Assembly (NCBI GenBank): GCA_035490315.1
Contig: DATHET010000030.1
Location: forward strand, 1 to 16,566
DNA: 16,566 bases
Direction: 5' to 3'
Origin: JADJQU01 sp035490315
Lineage (GTDB): Bacteria; Planctomycetota; UBA1135; GCA-002686595
Shown here: one piece after another, positions 9,116 to 15,701 of the stretch
How positions within the stretch are numbered: the stretch's first letter is position 1
How the letters are laid out: every line of letters begins with the position of its first letter
Notes under the pieces: model-generated
Seen by the model: only the letters and a program-made list of their open reading frames with translations
Databases searched by the model: none
Told to the model about the DNA's origin: nothing
Position numbers and translations under genes: made by a program

Positions 9116-10315
9116 ATGCTGCTTCGCGAACGACTCATGTCCTGGATCCGACGCGCCGCCCTGGCCCTGCCGCTCTTCGTCCTCGCTTCCCAAGCCGCGG
9201 CCTCCGATCTGATCTTCCTGGGCGAGCGTTTCATGTTCGGCCCGCGGGAGCTGTGGGACTACAACTCCGTGACGGGCCGCATCAGCCTTCGCGCCCCGAT
9301 GGCGAACTTCCAGCAACTGGATTCCATCGATCGCCATCCGACGACCGGCGTGGTGTACGGGGTCTTTGGTGGCGTTCTCTACACGCTCGACGTCAACACC
9401 GGTGTCGCGACCTTCGCGGCCAACACCGGGATCGTGCAGCCGGAGAGTATCGCGTTCGATCCGACGAACGGTCAGCTCTACGGACTGGGGACGAATGCAT
9501 CCATCAGCTTGTACCGCCTCAATCTCGCCGGCGGCGCCACTCTGGTCGGCAGCACGGGCGCGAGCGTTCGGGCGCGGCTCGAGTTCGACTACACCGGTCA
9601 GCTCTACGCCGCGGCGAACGACGGAGTCCTGTGGCGCGTGGACAAGACGACGGCGGCTTGCACTCTGGTCGGAGGCGGCAGCGTGCCGGTGAACGGCAAG
9701 GACGCCGCAATGACGGATAGCGGTGAGATGTACTGGATCGCGACTACTGGAGGCAACGCATACGTCCACCGCGTCGATCCGGCGACAGGAGTCAAGCAGC
9801 TCATGCACTCTTACCAGACTCCCTGGAACGCCGTGTACGGAGTGCTAGAGATGCCTACGACCTGCGGGAGCCTGAGCATCTACTGCACGGCGAAGTTGAA
9901 CTCGCAGGCTTGCACGCCTTTCATCTGCTGGAGCGGCGTTCCCAGCGCGACGGCGGCCACGGGTTTCAGAATCGAGGCGAGGGAAGTGATCAACAACAAG
10001 CCCGGCCTCCTGCTCTATAGCAACTCGGGCCGCGCTGCGAATCCGTTCCAGGGTGGATTCTTGTGCGTGAATGCTCCGGTGCGGCGCTCGACGCCGGTCT
10101 CGTCCGGGGGGAATCCGCCGCCAGATGATTGCTCCGGCGTGTACGCGATCGATTTCAATGCTTTCGCTCGCGGAACTCTCGGCGGAACTCCGCAGGCGTA
10201 TCTGAGCGTGTCTGGCCTGGTGATCGATGCGCAATATTGGGGTCGCGATCCCGCGCTGGCGTCACCGAATCAGTCGACCTTGTCGAATGGTTTGGAATTC
10301 ACGATCTGTCCGTAG
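9116..10315 (+). CDS. Secreted propeller-like protein with planctomycete-style Cys-rich C-terminal module
   Basis: The product is 399 aa. GGGAGGA five bases before ATG 9116 fixes the start, although the frame stays open from 8939. Residues 1-29 are a Sec signal peptide ending A-S-Q-A-A-A. Residues 30-245 carry short repeats of the kind x-G-x-L-Y-x-L/V-D, with T-G-V/x-A-T or T-G-V-K turns (Y-T-L-D-V-N-T-G-V near 89-97, W-R-V-D-K-T-T near 173-179, H-R-V-D-P-A-T-G-V near 218-226), consistent with a beta-propeller. Residues 255-399 form a separate module. It opens Y-C-T-A-K-L-N-S-x-A-C, contains N-N-K-P-G-L-L, P-F-Q-G-G-F-L-C-V and Y-W-G-R-D-P, and ends near L-S-N-G-L-E-F. I recall very similar C-terminal modules on many exported proteins of marine planctomycetes; this is from memory, not a search. 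Function unknown. A 112-bp hairpin begins three bases after the stop. Confidence 0.75.
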   Translation: MLLRERLMSWIRRAALALPLFVLASQAAASDLIFLGERFMFGPRELWDYNSVTGRISLRAPMANFQQLDSIDRHPTTGVVYGVFGGVLYTLDVNTGVATFAANTGIVQPESIAFDPTNGQLYGLGTNASISLYRLNLAGGATLVGSTGASVRARLEFDYTGQLYAAANDGVLWRVDKTTAACTLVGGGSVPVNGKDAAMTDSGEMYWIATTGGNAYVHRVDPATGVKQLMHSYQTPWNAVYGVLEMPTTCGSLSIYCTAKLNSQACTPFICWSGVPSATAATGFRIEAREVINNKPGLLLYSNSGRAANPFQGGFLCVNAPVRRSTPVSSGGNPPPDDCSGVYAIDFNAFARGTLGGTPQAYLSVSGLVIDAQYWGRDPALASPNQSTLSNGLEFTICP

Positions 10316-10318
10316 TGC

Positions 10319-10430
10319 CAGTACGGAGCCAGGTGAATTCGTCCGGAGTCGTGAGGGGCATCCGCGCGCCGCGAAAGTGGCGCGCGGATGCCCCTCACGA
10401 CTCCGGACGAATTCACATGGCTCCGTACTG
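10319..10430. repeat. 112-bp hairpin with 52-bp arms in a convergent gene junction (copy 1 of a repeat family)
   Basis: Positions 10319-10370 are the reverse complement of 10379-10430 with one mismatch (G10332 opposite A10417). The 8-base centre GCGAAAGT can close further in plus-strand RNA to a C-GAAA-G tetraloop of the GNRA type. The structure fills the gap between two convergent stop codons, three bases from one (10315) and six from the other (10437). It probably ends or insulates transcription from both sides, although there is no T-tract. The arms match the partial element at 16481-16566 over about 50 bp. Confidence 0.95.
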
Positions 10431-10436
10431 ACGCGC

Positions 10437-10985
10437 CTATCGATTGATGTAGTGCGGACCGAGACGGCCCGCGAAACGCAGCTCATCGATCGGAACTGGC
10501 CGCTGCCAATTCCCGTCGACGTAGTAGCCACTCCCATAGCCGGCGGCGTGTGGCGCTATCCGCCAGAGAGGGCGAGCTTCGTCGCTGTATAGATGCCCTC
10601 CCTCGAAATGATCGTGGTCGTCTTGTAAATGCGTCAGGGCGGTATCTATGCACACCGTTCCGTGCCGCTGCCGGCACACGGCGCCATCGGGCTGCCAGAA
10701 GATCCACTTGCCCGACATCCGGCCGCGCTTGTCGAACGATCCGCGCGCCAGCCGCGAGCCATCGTGGTAGTAGAAGTTCCAGGTGGCCGTGCGCAGACCA
10801 TTTGCGACACGGCCTTGGGCGAAGATGCGCGTGTCGGCGGGGTATAGGAAGTTCCACTTTCCATCGCGCAGCGGCGACTCGACCGCTGTGACCGGGCAGT
10901 TCTCAAATCTCTCGGTCGAAGCAGACTCTGAACGGCAGGCGGAGAGTCCCGCCAGGAGACTGATCACGAGAAGCGTGCGCTTCAA
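10437..10985 (-). CDS. Lipoprotein with YwqK/MORN-like repeats (downstream paralog)
   Basis: The product is 182 aa. The start is TTG 10985, with GGAG seven bases upstream. This TTG overlaps the TGA stop of the preceding gene by two bases (TTGA), so translation is probably coupled. Residues 1-16 are a lipoprotein signal peptide and L-S-A-C17 is the lipobox. Three repeats of the type D-G-x-W-x-F-x-x-x-D-G lie near 40-102, resembling YwqK-family antitoxin-like or MORN-variant repeats. After them come a short Asp/His-rich stretch (D-D-H-D-H) and a Gly/Tyr-rich tail. It is clearly paralogous to the gene upstream: D-G-K-W/D-G-N-W, A-R-G-S-F/A-R-G-S-Y and W-Q-P-D-G/W-S-P-D-G fall in the same order. 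Cellular role unknown; I see no partner toxin. It ends six bases from the large hairpin. Confidence 0.7.
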   Translation of the reverse strand: MKRTLLVISLLAGLSACRSESASTERFENCPVTAVESPLRDGKWNFLYPADTRIFAQGRVANGLRTATWNFYYHDGSRLARGSFDKRGRMSGKWIFWQPDGAVCRQRHGTVCIDTALTHLQDDHDHFEGGHLYSDEARPLWRIAPHAAGYGSGYYVDGNWQRPVPIDELRFAGRLGPHYINR

Positions 10986-11569
10986 CGCGTGTCTCCGTCC
11001 ATTTCCGCGGCCTTCGCGGAGGTTGATGTCGCCGTGACAATGCCCTCAGCCGCGAGCTCCACGTCCGTCAACTTGCGCTTCCGCAGTCCGTCCTCGTAGA
11101 AGCCTGTTCCCATCCACCATCCACCGCCGTAACCGAACGGAAGAAGGTCTCGCACCTGCTCGTGCTGCTCCGGCGTGAAGTGGCTCCAGGGAAAGTCTCC
11201 TGATCCCGCTGGACTGTACGTCATCGCGAAGCTCACACATTGCGTCGTGGACCCGCGGCGATTGATCTCTCCATCGGGGCTCCAAAGAAACCAGTTGCCC
11301 TCGAAGCTGCCGTCGACGTAGCTGCCACGCGCGAACAGACTTCCCTCGTCGTAATAGGTCGTCCACTCCCCGATGCGACGGCCACCGCCGACTCGGCCCT
11401 CGGTGAGCACATGCGCGCTGCCCGGGTAGTAATACCGCCAGTTGCCGTCGCGCAATTCCTGTCCAAGCTCGGCCCTCTGCCACGGGCCTGCGTCGGCATC
11501 GCGCGCGCGACGCGTTGCGCATGCGACTAGCGCGCTCGAAGCCCAGAGTGCGAGGATTGCGGGATTCAT
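10982..11569 (-). CDS. Lipoprotein with YwqK/MORN-like repeats (upstream paralog)
   Basis: The product is 195 aa from ATG 11569, chosen over an in-frame start at 11596 because it gives a proper signal peptide: hydrophobic residues 3-16, then L-V-A-C17 as lipobox. Repeats D-G-N-W-R-Y-Y-Y, G-E-W-T-T-Y-Y-D-E-G and G-N-W-F-L-W-S-P-D-G lie near 40-100. The tail G-Y-G-G-G-W-W-M-G-T-G-F-Y-E-D-G matches the paralog's G-Y-G-S-G-Y-Y. The two genes look like a tandem duplication that has since diverged. The gene starts 34 bp after the anchored-protein gene and overlaps the next one at TTGA. Probably envelope-attached; function unknown. Confidence 0.7.
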   Translation of the reverse strand: MNPAILALWASSALVACATRRARDADAGPWQRAELGQELRDGNWRYYYPGSAHVLTEGRVGGGRRIGEWTTYYDEGSLFARGSYVDGSFEGNWFLWSPDGEINRRGSTTQCVSFAMTYSPAGSGDFPWSHFTPEQHEQVRDLLPFGYGGGWWMGTGFYEDGLRKRKLTDVELAAEGIVTATSTSAKAAEMDGDTR

Positions 11570-11603
11570 CGCATGCCGATCGCGTTGCAGCGGCAACGGA
11601 GGA

Positions 11604-12197
11604 TCAGAGGTCCAACAGATCCGCCTTGTCCTTGAGCGTGTAGAAGTCCGCGAACTGAGCGCGGGGGAGCACGAGCTTGTACATGCCTTCGTTCGGCAGC
11701 ATGACCACGCTGAAGATCGCGCGCTTGTCTTCCTCGCTGAACGAGTACTTCATCGCGCCGTTGCGATCGGGTGCCGCGAAGAACTCCCATTCGCGATTGA
11801 TCTTGCGCCGTTCGAGTTCCGGCTTGGACTCGGCGTTGAAGTACTCGTAGATCTTTTCCTTCAGCGCCACGCGTTCTTCCCAGCCCAGTCTCTTCTTGCG
11901 GCCCTCCCACTCCTCCGGTGTCGAGCGCAGGATCTGTTGCACCCACTCGGGCGCAGTCAGCGGCGCTTCGGTACGCGGCTCGGCGGGCGGTGTCCCCGCG
12001 ACTGGGGCTTCGGTCTGTGTGGGAGTTTCGAGCGGCGAATCCTGGACGTTCGGAGGGGCTTGGTCTTGCCCAGGAGACAGATCCCCCAGGAGCAGTTCTT
12101 CCGACGGCGACTCTCCCAGCCACCAACCGCGCGTGACATAGACCAGCTCGGCAGCCACCGCGATCAGAACGACTGCGATGATCACCGGCCGCTTCAT
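11604..12197 (-). CDS. Membrane-anchored protein with Pro-rich linker, unknown function
   Basis: The product is 197 aa. Residues 4-21 form a single N-terminal transmembrane segment; residues 40-85 are rich in Pro, Glu, Thr and Ala, as in a periplasmic spacer. Residues 85-135 are charged and probably helical (P-E-E-W-E-G-R-K-K-R-L-G-W-E-E-R), and 136-197 look like a small beta-containing domain ending L-L-D-L. I recognise no family. The start codon lies seven bases after the ferritin-like stop, with only a weak GGA before it, so it is probably translated from the same message. Lipoprotein genes follow 34 bp downstream, suggesting a shared envelope role; this is inference from position. Confidence 0.65.
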   Translation of the reverse strand: MKRPVIIAVVLIAVAAELVYVTRGWWLGESPSEELLLGDLSPGQDQAPPNVQDSPLETPTQTEAPVAGTPPAEPRTEAPLTAPEWVQQILRSTPEEWEGRKKRLGWEERVALKEKIYEYFNAESKPELERRKINREWEFFAAPDRNGAMKYSFSEEDKRAIFSVVMLPNEGMYKLVLPRAQFADFYTLKDKADLLDL

Positions 12198-12204
12198 TCC
12201 GGAC

Positions 12205-12699
12205 TCAGCCCTGGACCGACTTCGTATCGCCCGGCTTGCGCAGCATCTTGTCGACTTCGCCGCAGTGCATCTCCTCCGAGAGGATCATGCCGCGCGCATA
12301 CTCCTCGAGCATGACCGCGCGATCCGCGGTCAATCTCAACAGCTCCCGGTACAGCTCGAGCGTCTCCAGCTCGTGCTCGAGCGATTCGCGCAGGATGTTC
12401 CCGATGTCGTGATCATGCGTCTCGAGCAAGGGACCGATCGCGAGCGACGGATGCCCGCCGAGATGCGTGATCCACTCTCCCGCCTGCTGCGCGTGGGCCA
12501 TGCCTTCCGTCGCTTGCGCGCGCAGCCACGACACGATCGGAATCCGGTTGTAGCCGAAGACCATCAGCGAGTAGTGCGTGTAGCGCACGATCCCCGCGAG
12601 CTCCATCTCGAGGATGCGGTTGAGCACCGAGAGGACGGCCTTGGAATCGTACTCCTCGGAACGCGCGGCCTTCGCAGGCTTGGATTGTTGCTTTGCCAT
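12205..12699 (-). CDS. Bacterioferritin/ferritin-like di-iron protein
   Basis: The product is 164 aa from ATG 12699. The frame stays open further upstream, but that part is low-complexity shadow of the protease gene. The helical pattern and length match bacterioferritin (158 aa in E. coli), which oxidises and stores iron in a 24-mer in the cytoplasm. Probable metal ligands, by alignment from memory: E33 in E-M-E-L-A-G-I-V-R-Y, E110 in L-E-H-E-L-E, and E142 with H145 in S-E-E-M-H. The second-helix pair reads T-E65-G-M-A-H69, a spacing of four, where bacterioferritin has E-x-x-H. Its ferroxidase site may therefore differ, or it may belong to a sister branch of the ferritin-like superfamily. The N-terminal 15 residues are basic. 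It heads the second minus-strand cluster, and the region before it holds competing stem structures. Confidence 0.75.
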   Translation of the reverse strand: MAKQQSKPAKAARSEEYDSKAVLSVLNRILEMELAGIVRYTHYSLMVFGYNRIPIVSWLRAQATEGMAHAQQAGEWITHLGGHPSLAIGPLLETHDHDIGNILRESLEHELETLELYRELLRLTADRAVMLEEYARGMILSEEMHCGEVDKMLRKPGDTKSVQG

Positions 12700-12760
12700 T
12701 TGGGCATGAGCATATCCAGCCGCGCCGATTCCGACGACGCGCGAACGGCGAGCAAACCGC

Positions 12761-12841
12761 GAGCCGGACTCGTTCCACAATTTCGTGCCCTCCACCGGCT
12801 CGATCCGCAATCTGCGCGGCCGGTGGTCCAGGCTTGCGGAT
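12761..12841 (-). other. Set of mutually exclusive stems between the protease gene and the ferritin-like gene
   Basis: Three perfect pairings share sequence here. GAGCCGG at 12761-12767 pairs with CCGGCTC at 12795-12801. CCACCGG at 12792-12798 pairs with CCGGTGG at 12820-12826. ATCCGCAA at 12803-12810 pairs with TTGCGGAT at 12834-12841. The first two exclude each other; the second and third interleave and could form a pseudoknot. The block lies between the protease stop (12855) and the ferritin-like start (12699). It could be a terminator or a leader that controls the gene downstream. No known riboswitch is recognised. Confidence 0.4.
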
Positions 12842-12854
12842 GGACAGCGCGCTT

Positions 12855-14570
12855 CTAGCGCATTGCTTCCGAAGGCAGGACGCGGCGCGCCGAGCTGATC
12901 GGCAGAGCATACCCGATGGTCGCGGCGATCTCGCCCATGGGCGTGGCCTGGACGCTGCACACCACGCCGATCACCTTGCCATTGGCGTCGGTCACCGGAC
13001 CTCCGCTGATGCCGGGGTGCACGCCCGCGTCGATCTGCACGTAGGGCCCGACTCGGCGCGAGAGGATGCCCTTGAGGGTCGAGGCGATCACGCGATCGCC
13101 CTCCTGCACCGCGAAAGTCCCCAGCGGAAAGCCGCATAGGTAGACCTCGGTACCGGCGGCGGGCGGCGGCGAGTCGAGGTCGTCGAGCTCGAGGCGCGGC
13201 ATGCCTTCGAAGGGCTCGATCTTGATCAGGGCGAAGTCGTGGTCTTCCTCGTCGTCGATCTGGATCAGGTGGGCCGGGATGCGGCGCGAGCTGCCGGAGA
13301 ACACGACGGCGAGCTCGACCTCGGGCAGGACCTGGTTGGACTCGGTGATGTCCATCGAGTCGCGGAACTCCGCGGGGAGCGCGACGTGGGCGTTGGTCAG
13401 GATGTAGCCCTCGCTCGAGATCACGAAGCCCGAGCCCGAGGAGCGCTGGTCGAGGATGTCGCCCTCGTCGCGCAGGTTGACCTCGGAGGCTCCGAGGCTT
13501 TTCTGCGTCAGGTGCAGGAGGCGCTGGGTCTCCTGCTCGCGGAACACGACGCGCGCTTCGATCATGACCACGGCTTCGCGCACGTGCTTGACCAGGGCCA
13601 GCTTCTCGGCCTCGATCTCGCGCGGGTTGTACTGCGACAGGTTCGTGTTGGTCAGCTCGAGGCGCTTGCGCAGCTGCTCCAGCTCGACGTTCGAGCCGCC
13701 CTGCGATGCCGAGAGCTCCGCGAGGCGCGCTTCAATGGTCTGGCGTTGAGCTTCGAGGCCCGCGCGCTCCAAGTCCCAGGTCTCGCGCGCCACGTAGGAG
13801 TCGGCGATGCGCCGTTCCAGCTCGCTGCCGACGCGCAGGAGGCCGGCGTCCAGCCGCGAGGAGAGCTCTTCGTTCTTCTCGTGCAGCTCGGCGTTGAACC
13901 GCGCGGCCAGGTCGGCGCGCCGCGCGCTCTCGCGCTCGACGGCCTTGGAGCGCGCCTCGCTGTTGCGGGCGACTTTCGCGACCAGCTGCTGTCCATCGCG
14001 CTCCAGCCAGGAGAAGGCGACGACTCCCGCGCAGGCCAGGATGCACAAGGTGGCGCCGCCGAGCGCGAAATACTTCTTTTGGCGCGCCTCGACGCGCGAA
14101 GCGCTGGCTTCCGCGGCTTCGAGACCCAGGGCGCGCTTGAGGCTGATCAAGGCGGTCTGTCCGAGCGACAAGGAGCTCGGGCCGACGATCGCCCGGCCTG
14201 GCACGCTGCGGGTCTGGCCGATCGAGGTCACCTCGACTCCGCCTTCGTGGAATATGACGAAGCGCGGGCCCTCGGGGCCGAGCTGCAGCACGTCCGCCGG
14301 CGAGAGTTCCGCGTAGTCGACGCGAATGGAATTGACGAAGGTTCCGTTGCTCGAGCCGAGGTCGTGAACGACGAGCTTCGCCCCGTCGAACTCCAGGCGC
14401 GCGTGCAGCCGCGAGACCATGGCCCAGCGCCCGCCGCAGATCACGCAGTTGTTGGACGCGTCGCGCCCGATGGTCAGACCCGCCTCGGAAAGGTTGATCG
14501 TCGCCGGAAGGCCGTACTTGCCGATCGGCTTGAGTCGCCAGCTGGGAACTGCTGAGGCAGGTTGGGTCAT
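12855..14570 (-). CDS. FHA domain / membrane anchor / coiled coil / trypsin-like serine protease fusion
   Basis: The product is 571 aa from ATG 14570; a GTG at 14597 would add nine residues. Domain order: FHA domain (about 15-105), with G-R-D near 35-37, S-R-L-H near 53-56 and L-G-S-S-N-G-T near 71-77, the phosphothreonine-binding signature; a transmembrane segment (about 168-189); a long charged coiled coil (about 195-325); and an S1C-type protease domain. The catalytic triad is H395 in T-N-A-H, D445 in H-D-F-A-L-I-K and S522 in H-P-G-I-S-G-G-P. No PDZ domain follows, unlike DegP/HtrA. The FHA part should face the cytoplasm and the protease the periplasm, so a phosphorylation signal could control proteolysis across the membrane; this topology is inference. 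Divergent from moaA. Confidence 0.85.
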   Translation of the reverse strand: MTQPASAVPSWRLKPIGKYGLPATINLSEAGLTIGRDASNNCVICGGRWAMVSRLHARLEFDGAKLVVHDLGSSNGTFVNSIRVDYAELSPADVLQLGPEGPRFVIFHEGGVEVTSIGQTRSVPGRAIVGPSSLSLGQTALISLKRALGLEAAEASASRVEARQKKYFALGGATLCILACAGVVAFSWLERDGQQLVAKVARNSEARSKAVERESARRADLAARFNAELHEKNEELSSRLDAGLLRVGSELERRIADSYVARETWDLERAGLEAQRQTIEARLAELSASQGGSNVELEQLRKRLELTNTNLSQYNPREIEAEKLALVKHVREAVVMIEARVVFREQETQRLLHLTQKSLGASEVNLRDEGDILDQRSSGSGFVISSEGYILTNAHVALPAEFRDSMDITESNQVLPEVELAVVFSGSSRRIPAHLIQIDDEEDHDFALIKIEPFEGMPRLELDDLDSPPPAAGTEVYLCGFPLGTFAVQEGDRVIASTLKGILSRRVGPYVQIDAGVHPGISGGPVTDANGKVIGVVCSVQATPMGEIAATIGYALPISSARRVLPSEAMR

Positions 14571-14609
14571 GCGCGAGCTCGTTGGGGGCTCCGGCACGGG
14601 GTCGGCAAG

Positions 14610-14621
14610 CCGAGGCCTCGG
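14610..14621. promoter_or_regulatory. Perfect 12-bp palindrome in the protease/moaA divergent gap
   Basis: CCGAGGCCTCGG is self-complementary and lies in the 83-bp gap between the divergent starts at 14570 and 14654, 32 bp before moaA. It could be an operator shared by both genes or a small leader hairpin. GC-rich palindromes of this size also occur by chance, so support is weak. Confidence 0.25.
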
Positions 14622-14653
14622 TCTTGAGCCGCACCCCTTATATTGGTGGGCTG

Positions 14654-15688
14654 ATGGATTCTCCCCCCGACCTGGCCGACCGCCTGGGCCGCCCCCTCGC
14701 CAACCTGCGCATCTCGGTCACCGACCGCTGCAACCTGCGCTGCGCCTACTGCATGCCCGAGGAGGAGTACGCCTGGCTGCCCCAGCCGAGCCTCTTGCGC
14801 TTCGAGGAGCTGGCGAGCCTGGCGCGGGTCTTCGCCGGGGTCGGCGTCAACCGCCTGCGCCTGACCGGCGGCGAGCCCTTGATGCGGCGCGACCTGCACG
14901 TGCTGGTCGCGATGCTGGCCGCGATCCCGGGCATCGATGACCTGGCCCTGACTACCAATGGCGTGCTGCTCGAGGCTCAGGCCGAGGCGCTGGCCAAGGC
15001 GGGCTTGAAGCGACTGACCGTCAGCCTCGACACGCTGAATCCAGAGCGCTTCCGCGATCTCGCGCGGCGCGATGCCCTCGAGCAGGTGCTGGCCGGGATC
15101 GAGCGCGCGGGCAAGGTCGGCTTCCAGCCGCTGAAGCTGGACATGGTCGTGCTGCGTGGAACCAACGACGACGAGATCGAGACCCTGCTCGATTACGCGC
15201 GCTCGATCGGCGCGGAGTTGCGCTACATCGAATACATGGACGTCGGCGGAGCGACCCGCTGGACCAAGGAAACCGTGGTGTCGCGCCGCGAGATCCTCGA
15301 GCGCCTGACGAAATCGCGCGGACCCATCGAGCCGATCGTCGAAAATTCTTCCGCGCCGGCGGATCGCTACCGGCTCGCCGACGGGACGGTGTTCGGCGTG
15401 ATCTCGTCGACCACCCAGCCCTTCTGCGGGTCCTGCGACCGCGCGCGCTTGACCGCCGACGGTCGCTGGTTCCTGTGCCTCTACGCGCGTCAGGGACTGG
15501 ATCTCGGCAAGGCCCTGCGCGCCGGAGCTTCGAGCGAGGAGCTCGCGAGCATGATCCGCGGACGCTGGTCGGTGCGCGAGGATCGTGGCGCGATGGAGCG
15601 CCTCGCCGAGCACGAGCGTGTCGCGCTGGCCGCGATCGACGAGCTGCGCCGCGACCCCCACCTGGAAATGCACACGCGCGGCGGTTAG
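14654..15688 (+). CDS. moaA: GTP 3',8-cyclase, molybdenum cofactor biosynthesis protein A
   Basis: Radical SAM enzyme that, with MoaC, turns GTP into cyclic pyranopterin monophosphate, the first step of molybdenum cofactor synthesis. The product is 344 aa from ATG 14654; an in-frame start at 14582 adds sequence the family lacks. The N-terminal [4Fe-4S] motif is C26-N-L-R-C30-A-Y-C33 and the SAM-binding motif is T-G-G-E-P (71-75). The second cluster, which binds GTP, is C258-G-S-C261 with C275 thirteen residues later. The chain ends in the conserved Gly-Gly needed for activity. G-G-T-G-G-G lies just before the start region. No other moa or moe gene is in the window; instead fpr follows after 13 bp, suggesting co-transcription. 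Confidence 0.96.
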   Translation: MDSPPDLADRLGRPLANLRISVTDRCNLRCAYCMPEEEYAWLPQPSLLRFEELASLARVFAGVGVNRLRLTGGEPLMRRDLHVLVAMLAAIPGIDDLALTTNGVLLEAQAEALAKAGLKRLTVSLDTLNPERFRDLARRDALEQVLAGIERAGKVGFQPLKLDMVVLRGTNDDEIETLLDYARSIGAELRYIEYMDVGGATRWTKETVVSRREILERLTKSRGPIEPIVENSSAPADRYRLADGTVFGVISSTTQPFCGSCDRARLTADGRWFLCLYARQGLDLGKALRAGASSEELASMIRGRWSVREDRGAMERLAEHERVALAAIDELRRDPHLEMHTRGG

Positions 15689-15701
15689 ACCACCGTCCCC
15701 G

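Noticed and set aside
10319..10430. Integron attC site or IS-end pair
   Set aside because: No attC core GTTRRRY pairs, no transposase and no target duplication; the near-perfect arms and gene-end position fit a hairpin repeat better.
12205..13137. Ferritin-like frame extended to 310 residues
   Set aside because: The additional N-terminal part is antisense-frame noise over the protease gene; ferritin-type sequence starts near ATG 12699.
13239..14555. 438-residue plus-strand open frame opposite the FHA protease
   Set aside because: Repetitive composition with no motif; the minus-strand protein has three recognisable domains.
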